Source: Lentzea nigeriaca
GTDB lineage: Bacteria > Actinomycetota > Actinomycetes > Mycobacteriales > Pseudonocardiaceae
NCBI RefSeq assembly: GCF_016907955.1
Contig: NZ_JAFBCX010000002.1
Span: 62,001-126,000, forward strand
DNA: 64,000 nucleotides
Direction of reading: 5' to 3'
The stretch's first letter is position 1. Every line of letters starts with the position of its first letter. Positions 53,112-64,000 of the stretch are shown here, one piece after another. The notes under the pieces are model-generated. The model worked only from the letters and a program-made list of their open reading frames with translations, did no database searches and was not told the origin of the DNA. Position numbers and translations under genes: made by a program.

Positions 53112-54026
53112 GTGCAGCTCGGACTCGTCGGCCTCGGCAAGATGGGTTTCAACATGCGCGAGCGGGTGCGCCGGGCCGGTCACGAGGTGATCGGCTACGA
53201 CCGCAACCCGGAGGTCAGCGACTCGGAGTCGTTGGCGGACATGGTTTCCAAGCTCGAGGCGCCGCGCGTGGTGTGGGTCATGGTGCCCGCCGGCGAGATC
53301 ACCCGTAACACGGTGAAGGAGCTGTCCGAGCTGCTGCAGCCCGGCGACCTGGTGATCGACGGCGGCAACTCCAAGTTCACCGACGACAAGATCCACGCGG
53401 ATCTGTTGGCGGAGAAGGAGATCGGCTACCTCGACTGCGGTGTTTCCGGCGGTGTGTGGGGCCTCGACAACGGCTACGCGCTGATGGTCGGCGGCGACGC
53501 GAAGCACGTCGAGCAGGCCATGCCGATCTTCGACGCGCTCCGTCCGGAGGGTCCGCGCGAGGAAGGTTTCGCGCACGCGGGCAAGGTCGGCGCCGGCCAC
53601 TACTCGAAGATGGTGCACAACGGCATCGAGTACGGCCTGATGCAGGCGTACGCCGAGGGCTTCGAGCTGCTCGACAAGACCGACGTCGTGGACAACGTGC
53701 CGGCGGTCATCTCGGCGTGGCAGCGTGGAACCGTTGTGCGGTCGTGGCTTCTCGACCTGCTGGTCCGTGCTCTGGAGTCCGACCCGGAGCTCGACGATCT
53801 TCGCGGTTACGTCGAGGACTCCGGCGAGGGCCGGTGGACCGTCGAGGAGGGCATCAACAACGCGGTGCCGCTCCCGGTGATCTCGGCCGCGCTGTTCGCG
53901 CGGTTCCAGTCGCGGCAGGAGGACTCGCCCGCGATGCGCGCGGTCGCCGCGCTGCGCAACCAGTTCGGTGGCCACGCGGTGCACCTCGCCGGTCCCTCGT
54001 CCGGTTCGGGCAGCACCCAGGGCTAG
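53112..54026 (+). CDS. gnd: 6-phosphogluconate dehydrogenase, short (NAD-type) form
   Basis: 304 residues from GTG 53112 (AGGGGAG upstream). Rossmann motif LGLVGLGKMGFNM, then DGGNSKFTDDK, CGVSGGVWGLDNGYALMVGG and KMVHNGIEYGLMQAYAEG, which hold the catalytic Lys and Asn of the family. The short length and motifs fit the GndA/YqeC-type decarboxylating enzyme, often NAD-preferring, of the pentose phosphate pathway. Conserved between dnaN and recF in actinobacteria; reason for the location unknown. Confidence 0.92.
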   Translation: MQLGLVGLGKMGFNMRERVRRAGHEVIGYDRNPEVSDSESLADMVSKLEAPRVVWVMVPAGEITRNTVKELSELLQPGDLVIDGGNSKFTDDKIHADLLAEKEIGYLDCGVSGGVWGLDNGYALMVGGDAKHVEQAMPIFDALRPEGPREEGFAHAGKVGAGHYSKMVHNGIEYGLMQAYAEGFELLDKTDVVDNVPAVISAWQRGTVVRSWLLDLLVRALESDPELDDLRGYVEDSGEGRWTVEEGINNAVPLPVISAALFARFQSRQEDSPAMRAVAALRNQFGGHAVHLAGPSSGSGSTQG

Positions 54027-54029
54027 GAA

Positions 54030-55136
54030 GTGCACGTCAGACACCTCCAGGTCAGCGACTTCCGCTCATGGGAGCTCGCCGACCTGGCGTTCGAGCCCGG
54101 CGTGTCGGTGCTCGTCGGGCGCAACGGTCAGGGCAAGACGAACCTGGTCGAGGCGATCGGATACGTGGCGACGCTGGGCTCGCACCGCGTCGCCACGGAC
54201 GCACCGCTGATCCGGCACGGTGCTCAGCGCGCCGTCGTGCGGGCGGCCGTGGTCAACGACGACCGCGAGCTGCTCGTGGAACTCGAGATCACGGCGGGCA
54301 AGGCGAACCGGGCTCGGATCAACCGCGGTCCCGTGCCACGTCCGCGCGATGTGCTCGGGATCCTGCGCACCGTGTTGTTCGCACCGGAGGACCTCTCTCT
54401 CGTGCGTGGCGATCCGAGCGACCGGCGGCGGTTCCTCGACGAGATGCTGGTGTTGCGCGCACCGCGGTTCGCCGGTGTTCGCAGCGACTACGACCGTGTC
54501 CTTAAGCAGCGCAGCGCGTTGTTGAAGACGGTGAAGCATTCTCGATCGGCGGACCTGTCGACGCTCGACGTCTGGGACGGGCATCTCGCGAAGCACGGCG
54601 CGGAGCTCCTGGCCGCGCGGATGAAGCTGGTCCGTGACATGGCGGACCACGTGACCTCGGCGTACGCGGAGGTCGCTCCGGAGTCGCGTCCGGCGCTCAT
54701 CTCGTACCGGTCGAGTGTCGGCGAGCTGCCGGAGGACAAGGAGAGCATCGAGGACCTGTTGCTCGCCGAGCTCGACAGGGTGCGGCGGCAGGAGATCGAA
54801 CGCGGGGTGTGCCTCGTCGGCCCGCACCGCGACGACCTCGACCTCACCCTCGGCGAACTCCCCGCGAAGGGGTACGCCAGTCACGGAGAGTCATGGTCGT
54901 TCGCGCTCGCGTTGAGGCTCGGAGGGTACGAGCTGATGCGTGTCGACGGCATCGAACCGGTGCTCGTGCTGGACGATGTCTTCGCGGAGCTCGACCGCGG
55001 CCGGCGGCAACAACTCGCCAAGGTCGCGGCCGCCGCCGAGCAGGTGTTGATCACTGCGGCGGTGGCGGAGGACGTTCCGGACGAGCTGAGCGGTGCCCGG
55101 TTCGAAGTGCACGGCGGGGAGGTACGACGTGTCTGA
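54030..55136 (+). CDS. recF: DNA repair protein RecF
   Basis: 368-residue SMC-like ATPase. Walker [17 protein letters not shown], signature [16 protein letters not shown] and Walker [20 protein letters not shown]. Loads RecA at gaps with RecO/RecR. GTG 54030 begins 4 bases after the gnd stop, and the DUF721 gene starts 8 bases before its stop, so gnd-recF-DUF721 are probably cotranscribed with dnaN. Confidence 0.95.
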   Translation: MHVRHLQVSDFRSWELADLAFEPGVSVLVGRNGQGKTNLVEAIGYVATLGSHRVATDAPLIRHGAQRAVVRAAVVNDDRELLVELEITAGKANRARINRGPVPRPRDVLGILRTVLFAPEDLSLVRGDPSDRRRFLDEMLVLRAPRFAGVRSDYDRVLKQRSALLKTVKHSRSADLSTLDVWDGHLAKHGAELLAARMKLVRDMADHVTSAYAEVAPESRPALISYRSSVGELPEDKESIEDLLLAELDRVRRQEIERGVCLVGPHRDDLDLTLGELPAKGYASHGESWSFALALRLGGYELMRVDGIEPVLVLDDVFAELDRGRRQQLAKVAAAAEQVLITAAVAEDVPDELSGARFEVHGGEVRRV

Positions 55137-55776
55137 CTCACAGGCTTCAGATCCCCAACATGTAGCTCGATCGGGTGTGTCCGCCCACACATCTGGGGAC
55201 AAGTCTGTGGATGGTGTGGATAACTCCGTCACAAATCCGGACTTGTCCACAGGTTCATTCACACCCGAGGGTGAGCCACTGAAGGGTTCCGACCTCGCAC
55301 GAGCCGCTCTCGAGGCCGCGAAGGCGAGTGCGAAGGCCCGTGGCCGCACCCCCGGCAGCAAGTCGACGGGCCGCCCGGCGAACCGTCGCCGGCGCCGCTG
55401 GTCGGGACCTGGGCCGGACGACCGCGACCCCCAGACGATCGGGCGGATCGCGTCGAGGATCGCCGCCGACCGGGGCTGGGTCGAGCAACTCCAGGGTGGC
55501 CAGGTCTTCGCCCGATGGGCAAAATTAGTCGGAGAGGACGTCGCCGAGCACGCGAAACCGATTGCGCTCAGTGACGGGGAACTGACGGTCCAGGCTTCGT
55601 CGACGGCGTGGGCCACTCAGCTGCGCCTGCTGCAGCGCGACCTGCTGAAGCGGATCGCCGCGGGCATCGGTCACGGCGTCGTGAAGCGGCTCAAGATCAA
55701 GGGTCCGGACGCTCCGAACTGGCGACACGGCCCCAGGCACGTTCCTGGGCGCGGCCCGCGTGACACCTACGGGTGA
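55129..55776 (+). CDS. DUF721 (DciA-like) protein
   Basis: 215 residues from GTG 55129 with GGGGAGG upstream. The N-terminal ~95 residues are disordered and basic; the C-terminal DUF721 domain ([60 protein letters not shown]) is related to DciA, the replicative-helicase operator of many bacteria. Its place between recF and gyrB fits a replication role (inference). A cluster of DnaA boxes lies within its first coding region. Confidence 0.88.
   Translation: MSDSQASDPQHVARSGVSAHTSGDKSVDGVDNSVTNPDLSTGSFTPEGEPLKGSDLARAALEAAKASAKARGRTPGSKSTGRPANRRRRRWSGPGPDDRDPQTIGRIASRIAADRGWVEQLQGGQVFARWAKLVGEDVAEHAKPIALSDGELTVQASSTAWATQLRLLQRDLLKRIAAGIGHGVVKRLKIKGPDAPNWRHGPRHVPGRGPRDTYG
55195..55251. promoter_or_regulatory. 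DnaA-box cluster inside the DUF721 gene
   Basis: GGGGACAA at 55195-55202, TGTGGATGG 55206-55214, TGTGGATAA 55215-55223 (perfect) and TTGTCCACA 55243-55251 (perfect). The 12-mer TGTGGATAACTC here is identical to the one at 49628-49639 before dnaA. Two boxes are directly tandem. It could regulate gyrB/gyrA or titrate DnaA. Confidence 0.7.
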
Positions 55777-57975
<2,199 letters not shown>

Positions 57976-58028
57976 TCCGGTCTTGGTCCTAGGCACCCTG
58001 GCGTTTCTGGCGAGTAAGGAAGAGAACA

Positions 58029-60572
<2,544 letters not shown>

Positions 60573-60606
60573 TCGGAACTTGCTAGCGAGAGGCTAAGGA
60601 CAGCTC

Positions 60607-61554
60607 GTGACTCCACCCGAGAACCGCGAAGGTCGGGACGCGGACAAGACCGCGGTGATCACCAAGCCGACTCCGCAGAAGGACAACGCGGAGAAGTCGG
60701 ACTCGGCCGCGCCGGCGGCCTCCGGTTCCTCGGGTGGGAACGCGCAGGACAAGACCAAGCCCGTGTCGGCGGAGAAGGCGGCAGAGGCCGCCGCTCCCGC
60801 CGAGGCTCCTGCCCCTGCCGTCGCCGAGGAGAAGACGGTCGCGGTCGAGACGCCCGCTCCGGCCGCTCCCGCCGCTGAACCGGTGGCGCCGGTCGCCGCC
60901 GTGGCGGAGGAGCCGGTCGTCGTCTCCGCGCCGCCGCCCTGGCAGCGCGTGACGAACGACACGGAGGCCGCCCAGCAGGACTCGACGCAGGCGTACGTGG
61001 CTCCGGCCGCGCCGCCCGTCCCGTCGCAGGAGCCGGCGTTCCCGTCCACCGACCCGGACACCGTGAAGGTGCAGAAGCCCGCGGTCACGGGCGCGGCGGT
61101 GCCGGTGGGCCTGGGCAGCAGCCGCACGTCGGTGAACATGGGCAGCACTGCGCGTCCCGCCGCGGCCACCCCGTCGGCCCGCCGTCCCGGCCGCGGCCCG
61201 CGCCGCGCCTCGCTCCAGGTGAAGCGCGTCGACCCGTGGTCGGTGCTCAAGCTCGCCCTGGTGCTCGGCGTCGCGTTGTTCTTCGTCTGGCTCGTGGCGG
61301 TCGGCGTGCTCTACGGCGTGCTGCACGGCATGGGTGTCTGGGACAAGATCAACAGTACCGCGAACGACCTTCTCCAGGCCAACGAGCCGGGCGAACCGCT
61401 GATCAGTGCCGGCCGCGTGTTCGGCGTCTCGGCGATCATCGGCGCGGTCAACATCGTGCTCTTCACCGCCCTCGCGACCGTCGGCGCGTTCGTCTACAAC
61501 GTGTCCGCGGACCTGGCCGGTGGCCTGGAGTTGACGCTCTCCGAGCGCGAGTGA
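60607..61554 (+). CDS. DUF3566 membrane protein
   Basis: 315 residues from GTG 60607, 34 bases after gyrA. The first ~195 residues are low-complexity Ala/Pro/Glu/Val; the DUF3566 domain at about 198-315 begins [20 protein letters not shown] and has two membrane helices ([20 protein letters not shown] and [20 protein letters not shown]). Orthologues follow gyrA in many actinobacteria; function unknown. Confidence 0.9.
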   Translation: MTPPENREGRDADKTAVITKPTPQKDNAEKSDSAAPAASGSSGGNAQDKTKPVSAEKAAEAAAPAEAPAPAVAEEKTVAVETPAPAAPAAEPVAPVAAVAEEPVVVSAPPPWQRVTNDTEAAQQDSTQAYVAPAAPPVPSQEPAFPSTDPDTVKVQKPAVTGAAVPVGLGSSRTSVNMGSTARPAAATPSARRPGRGPRRASLQVKRVDPWSVLKLALVLGVALFFVWLVAVGVLYGVLHGMGVWDKINSTANDLLQANEPGEPLISAGRVFGVSAIIGAVNIVLFTALATVGAFVYNVSADLAGGLELTLSERE

Positions 61555-61627
61555 CCCCCGATTTGGGGCGACGAAGGACGATCCTGTAAGGTCTTCTTCG
61601 TCGCCCCCAAGGGGGTAACACGATCGA

Positions 61628-61701
61628 GGGCCTATAGCTCAGGCGGTTAGAGCGCTTCACTGATAATGAAGAGGTCGGAGGTTCAAGTCCTCCTAGGCCC
61701 A
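61628..61701 (+). tRNA. tRNA-Ile (GAT)
   Basis: 74 bases. Acceptor GGGCCTA pairs with TAGGCCC; D arm GCTCAGGCGGTTAGAGC; anticodon stem-loop CTTCACTGATAATGAAG with anticodon GAT; T arm GGAGGTTCAAGTCCTCC; discriminator A. CCA is not encoded, so the Cca enzyme adds it. Confidence 0.95.
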
Positions 61702-61833
61702 CTCGATTCGAACGTCTCTCGAATCATCATCGTTTCTGTCCGGATGTGAGTTCCGGAGCCCCGGCTGAAGACCTGAAAAGCCTGTAGGCTGGTCCGGTAG
61801 GTCGGGGCATAACAGTCTTTGGAGGGGTTCAGA

Positions 61834-61956
61834 GTGGCTAAGAAGATCATCGCACTCGTCGTCGTCGCCGGTGCGGTCCTGTTCTTCGTGAAGCGCAACC
61901 GTTCGGCCAAGGCCGACGCGGACCTGTGGCGCGAGGCCACCGCCCCCACCGACTGA
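61834..61956 (+). CDS. DLW-39 family small membrane protein
   Basis: 40 residues from GTG 61834 (GGAGGGG upstream). One hydrophobic helix (KKIIALVVVAGAVLFFVK) followed by a basic/polar tail ending in DLWREATAPTD; the D-L-W motif is the mark of the DLW-39 family, conserved next to tRNA-Ile and tRNA-Ala downstream of gyrA in actinobacteria. Function unknown. Confidence 0.88.
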   Translation: MAKKIIALVVVAGAVLFFVKRNRSAKADADLWREATAPTD

Positions 61957-61999
61957 TCTCGGTCTGATCTCCGGGGCGGCTCCGCCGTCCCGGATCTTC

Positions 62000-62072
62000 G
62001 GGGACGTAGCTCAATTGGCAGAGCACCGCCTTTGCAAGGCGGGGGTTAGGGGTTCGATTCCCCTCGTCTCCA
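62000..62072 (+). tRNA. tRNA-Ala (TGC)
   Basis: 73 bases. Acceptor GGGGACG pairs with CGTCTCC; D arm GCTCAATTGGCAGAGC; anticodon stem-loop CCGCCTTTGCAAGGCGG with anticodon TGC; T arm GGGGTTCGATTCCCC; discriminator A. CCA not encoded. Confidence 0.95.
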
Positions 62073-62081
62073 TTCGTTCCT

Positions 62082-62135
62082 CGGGCCGAGGAGTGTCTGC
62101 AGAACGCGCAGACCTCCTCGGCCCGAAGTGTTTTC
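62082..62135 (+). terminator. Terminator after tRNA-Ala
   Basis: A long hairpin with arms CGGGCCGAGGA... (from 62082) and ...TCCTCGGCCCG (to 62135), inner GTCTGC/GCAGAC, followed by TGTTTT. It is 9 bases after the tRNA. Two smaller GC hairpins follow up to about 62180. Confidence 0.75.
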
Positions 62136-62226
62136 TGGGGCCGAGCCCCCAGACGCCAGCCGGGGGTTTCGCCCCCGGATCACCGGTCGGCTCGCCTCCG
62201 GCATCGCCGCCCTCCCTCGCGGAATA

Positions 62227-62266
62227 GCTGAAGCCCTGTTCGCACCGCAGCGAACAGGGCTTCAGC
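62227..62266. terminator. Terminator at the doxX end
   Basis: 17-base perfect arms (GCTGAAGCCCTGTTCGC at 62227-62243; complement at 62250-62266), loop ACCGCA. Lies just beyond the doxX stop on the minus strand. Confidence 0.8.
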
Positions 62267-62280
62267 GTTTGAAGCGGCCG

Positions 62281-62676
62281 TCAGGCGTTGGTTAGCGCCT
62301 TCTTCTTCGACGAGTTGCGAAGCTGGTCGATGCTCCAGGCGCCGGCGCCCGTGAACACCAGCAGCAGGAACGCCCACGAGTAGACCGCCGCCAGCTCGCC
62401 GCCGTTCTGGATCGGCAGCAGAGCGCGCGGCTGGTGCACCACGAAGTAGGCGTAGGCCATGGAGCCGGAACTGATCAGTGCGGCCCAGCGGGTCCACAGT
62501 CCGATCAGCACCAGGGTGCCGCCGATCAGCTCGATGAGACTGGAGGGGCCCGCGGGCCACGAGAGCAGCGAGGTTCCCTTGAGGATCTTCTGCACGCCGT
62601 GGATGAGGAAGAAGAGGCCGATCACGATCCGGAACAGGGCCAAGGCCTGGTCACGTCTTTGCTCCAGAAACTGCAT
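62281..62676 (-). CDS. DoxX-family membrane protein
   Basis: 131-residue membrane protein with four helices: LALFRIVIGLFFLIHGVQKI, SLIELIGGTLVLIGLWTRWA, ALISSGSMAYAYFVVHQP and AVYSWAFLLLVFTGAGAWSI. The DoxX family includes parts of quinone-linked oxidoreductases and, in mycobacteria, a partner of superoxide dismutase and a thiosulfate transferase. No partner is adjacent here. Basic C-terminal tail. Confidence 0.88.
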   Translation of the reverse strand: MQFLEQRRDQALALFRIVIGLFFLIHGVQKILKGTSLLSWPAGPSSLIELIGGTLVLIGLWTRWAALISSGSMAYAYFVVHQPRALLPIQNGGELAAVYSWAFLLLVFTGAGAWSIDQLRNSSKKKALTNA

Positions 62677-62768
62677 GGCGAATGGTCCTTCCGGCAGGGG
62701 TAAGAAGTTGACCAGTCACATAGTCTGCCGGGCATGCTTCTGCGGGGGTCTGGTTGACTGTTGCTCCT

Positions 62769-63302
62769 ATGAAACGAGCACTGTTGCTGCCCCTGCTCGG
62801 CGTCCTCGCCGCGTGCGGCACCGATGTCGCCCAGAACGTGCCGGTTCCCACGACCACGACCGCGCAGGTCACCACCACGACCAGCGCGGCTCCGGCGGTG
62901 CCGCCCGCACCTCAGCCCGAGAAGGACGGCGCCTGCCCGTACCTCGCGACGAACTTCGTGGCCGAGGCGAACGGGCAGCGAGTTCCGAAAGTGAAACTGT
63001 CAACGGACGCTCCGCATCCGGCGTGCTTCTTCTACGCCAACGCGACGGAGATCCAGTTGACCGTTCGGGTGTACGTGGGGGATGCACGTGTCGCAAAGCT
63101 CATCGTGAACGAGGCGGCGCCGGACGGTTCGCAGCCCGCGAGCTCGCCTGCCGGGTGGACCGGAGGCTACGTCAGCAACGACACCGGTGTCGTCTACGCC
63201 GTCTCGAAAGGTGACGCGGCGGTGGTCGTGACGAGCAACCAGAAGCAGTCGATCAAGGCTCGGCGCATCGCGGAGACGGCGATCACCAACCTCAAGATCT
63301 GA
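62769..63302 (+). CDS. DUF2020-type lipoprotein
   Basis: 177 residues. Signal peptide with lipobox LLGVLAAC, then a Thr/Pro/Val-rich linker (PTTTTAQVTTTTSAAPAV) and a compact domain with DGACPYLATNFVAEANGQRV, a Cys pair (ACPY, PACFFY) and a tail ending AETAITNLKI, fitting DUF2020. Extracellular, membrane-anchored; function unknown. An inverted repeat lies 6 bases after the stop. Confidence 0.8.
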   Translation: MKRALLLPLLGVLAACGTDVAQNVPVPTTTTAQVTTTTSAAPAVPPAPQPEKDGACPYLATNFVAEANGQRVPKVKLSTDAPHPACFFYANATEIQLTVRVYVGDARVAKLIVNEAAPDGSQPASSPAGWTGGYVSNDTGVVYAVSKGDAAVVVTSNQKQSIKARRIAETAITNLKI

Positions 63303-63307
63303 GGAAT

Positions 63308-63331
63308 TTGATCACTAGTTGTGGTGATCAA
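63308..63331. repeat. TTGATCAC inverted repeat
   Basis: TTGATCAC (63308-63315) and GTGATCAA (63324-63331) with an 8-base spacer, directly after the DUF2020 gene. Low GC for this genome; a protein-binding site or weak terminator are both possible. No gene lies from 63332 to 63499. Confidence 0.45.
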
Positions 63332-63499
63332 CGCGTTTCTGGCACAACGTTGGGGCGTTCGGCGTACCTGCTGTAGATCGTCAACTGATCTGCAGTGAGG
63401 GTTCTGTGCGCGCCGAAGACCGGCAAACGGCGAAGCCTCGGTTCGTCGACGGGCCAGCTGCCTACGGCGGTCTGACCGACCAGCCGATCCGAGCACACG

Positions 63500-63534
63500 A
63501 ACGGGTGGTCTTCCTGACTGGAAGACCACCCGTT
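63500..63534. terminator. Terminator before the right-edge gene
   Basis: AACGGGTGGTCTTCC (63500-63514), loop TGACT, GGAAGACCACCCGTT (63520-63534): 15-base perfect arms. It is 17 bases past the stop of the leftward gene at 63552. Confidence 0.8.
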
Positions 63535-63551
63535 CCGCTGTAGTTCGCGAC

Positions 63552-64000
63552 CTACTTGACGGGTTCCTTCTGGGTCGGCACCTGCCCGTTGAGGACCGGC
63601 TCCGGCATCGGGGCCTGCTCCTCGTCCTGCAGCTGGACCTCTTCCGGCCTGCGCGTCAAGGCGATGTAGCCGGCCACCGCGGCGGCGATCAGAAGACCCA
63701 TCACCCACGGCCAGCGGCGGCGCTTCGGGGCGTCGGCACCGATGTTGGCCGCGGCCTTGCGGATCTCCTTGGCACGCGACTTGGCGTCCTTGCGCGCGTG
63801 CTTGGCCGCCTTCTTCACTTCCTTGCGCACTTCTTCGGCCTTACTCATGAGGTCAGCACGCGTTTTCGCGCTCTTCTTCGCGAGGCGCTTGCGGGAACGG
63901 CGGGTCTGCTTCTCCCAGTCCTCCGCCTTGCTCATGAGCGTGTCGGCCCGCTCGACGAGGGCACCGCGCACCTGGTCAGCCGTGATGCCACGCTCCGCGA
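63552..64000 (-). CDS. Basic coiled-coil membrane protein, partial
   Basis: The frame is open to the right window edge (AERGITADQVRGALVERADT ...), so the N terminus is missing. The visible part is a long Lys/Arg-rich helical region (WEKQTRRSRKRLAKKSAKTR, VRKEVKKAAKHARKDAKSRA), then one membrane helix (WPWVMGLLIAAAVAGYIALT) and an acidic/Pro tail. The heptad-like pattern suggests a coiled coil on the cytoplasmic side. It resembles small actinobacterial membrane proteins of unknown function such as the DUF5324 type; assignment not certain. Confidence 0.7.
   Translation of the reverse strand, partial: AERGITADQVRGALVERADTLMSKAEDWEKQTRRSRKRLAKKSAKTRADLMSKAEEVRKEVKKAAKHARKDAKSRAKEIRKAAANIGADAPKRRRWPWVMGLLIAAAVAGYIALTRRPEEVQLQDEEQAPMPEPVLNGQVPTQKEPVK

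Overview
The window is a stretch of a high-GC actinobacterial chromosome spanning the replication origin. It carries the classic order rpmH-rnpA-yidD-yidC-jag-rsmG-parA-parB on one side and dnaA-oriC-dnaN-gnd-recF-DUF721-gyrB-gyrA on the other. The signs pointing to Actinobacteria are very high GC, many GTG starts, an XRE/DUF397 pair, the DUF6049-MurJ-pseudokinase-SigM-TrxB-TrxA-CwlM block, a DLW-39 protein beside tRNA-Ile/tRNA-Ala, TTGTCCACA-type DnaA boxes and GTTTCACGTGAAAC parS sites. A member of the Pseudonocardiaceae is the best guess (inference from gene content; not proven).

Layout. 1-11.4 kb is accessory: a LiaS/LiaR-like two-component system with a DUF1707 LiaF-like protein, a threonine-to-glycine operon (tdh-kbl), a lipase-like hydrolase with a LysR regulator, a deletion scar joining MarR and RidA gene ends, an XRE-DUF397 pair, ptsI with a DasR-type (dre) operator across its start codon, a truncated DyP peroxidase and a beta-helix lipoprotein. 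11.3-16.5 kb (minus) is a ribose operon, rbsR-rbsA-rbsC-rbsB-rbsK, with a LacI-type operator. 16.5-22.8 kb holds a DUF2339 membrane protein, a 500-base repeat-bearing gap, a YVTN propeller, and an MMPL exporter divergent from a TetR regulator. 22.9-25.9 kb is leuS preceded by a 9-residue Leu-rich leader peptide and hairpins that look like an attenuator. 26-30.3 kb holds SdpI-like, AlgH, MFS and LuxR-HTH genes and the CCA-adding enzyme.

30.3-40.5 kb (plus) is the conserved cell-envelope/redox block: Nudix hydrolase, DUF6049, MurJ, a pseudokinase with an extracellular domain, SigM and its anti-sigma factor, TrxB, TrxA and CwlM. 40.5-43.6 kb holds a GNAT enzyme, an aminotransferase and a Ddl-like ATP-grasp ligase. 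43.7-49.4 kb is the leftward ParABS/rsmG/jag/yidC/rnpA/rpmH set, interrupted by a rightward protein tyrosine phosphatase-like gene bracketed by parS sites. The origin lies between dnaA and dnaN (51.34-51.95 kb) and holds DnaA boxes plus a mirror-symmetric array of a 13-base GC-rich repeat. Genes left of dnaA are mostly leftward and those to the right rightward, i.e. co-directional with forks leaving oriC. 55.1-61.6 kb holds DUF721, gyrase and DUF3566. The right end has two tRNAs, DLW-39, DoxX, a DUF2020 lipoprotein and a partial basic membrane protein.

No CRISPR array, complete insertion sequence, prophage or biosynthetic cluster was seen. The strongest items for follow-up are the leuS leader, the dre site on ptsI, the origin repeats, extra DnaA boxes inside the DUF721 gene, the parS-bracketed phosphatase and the gene remnants.
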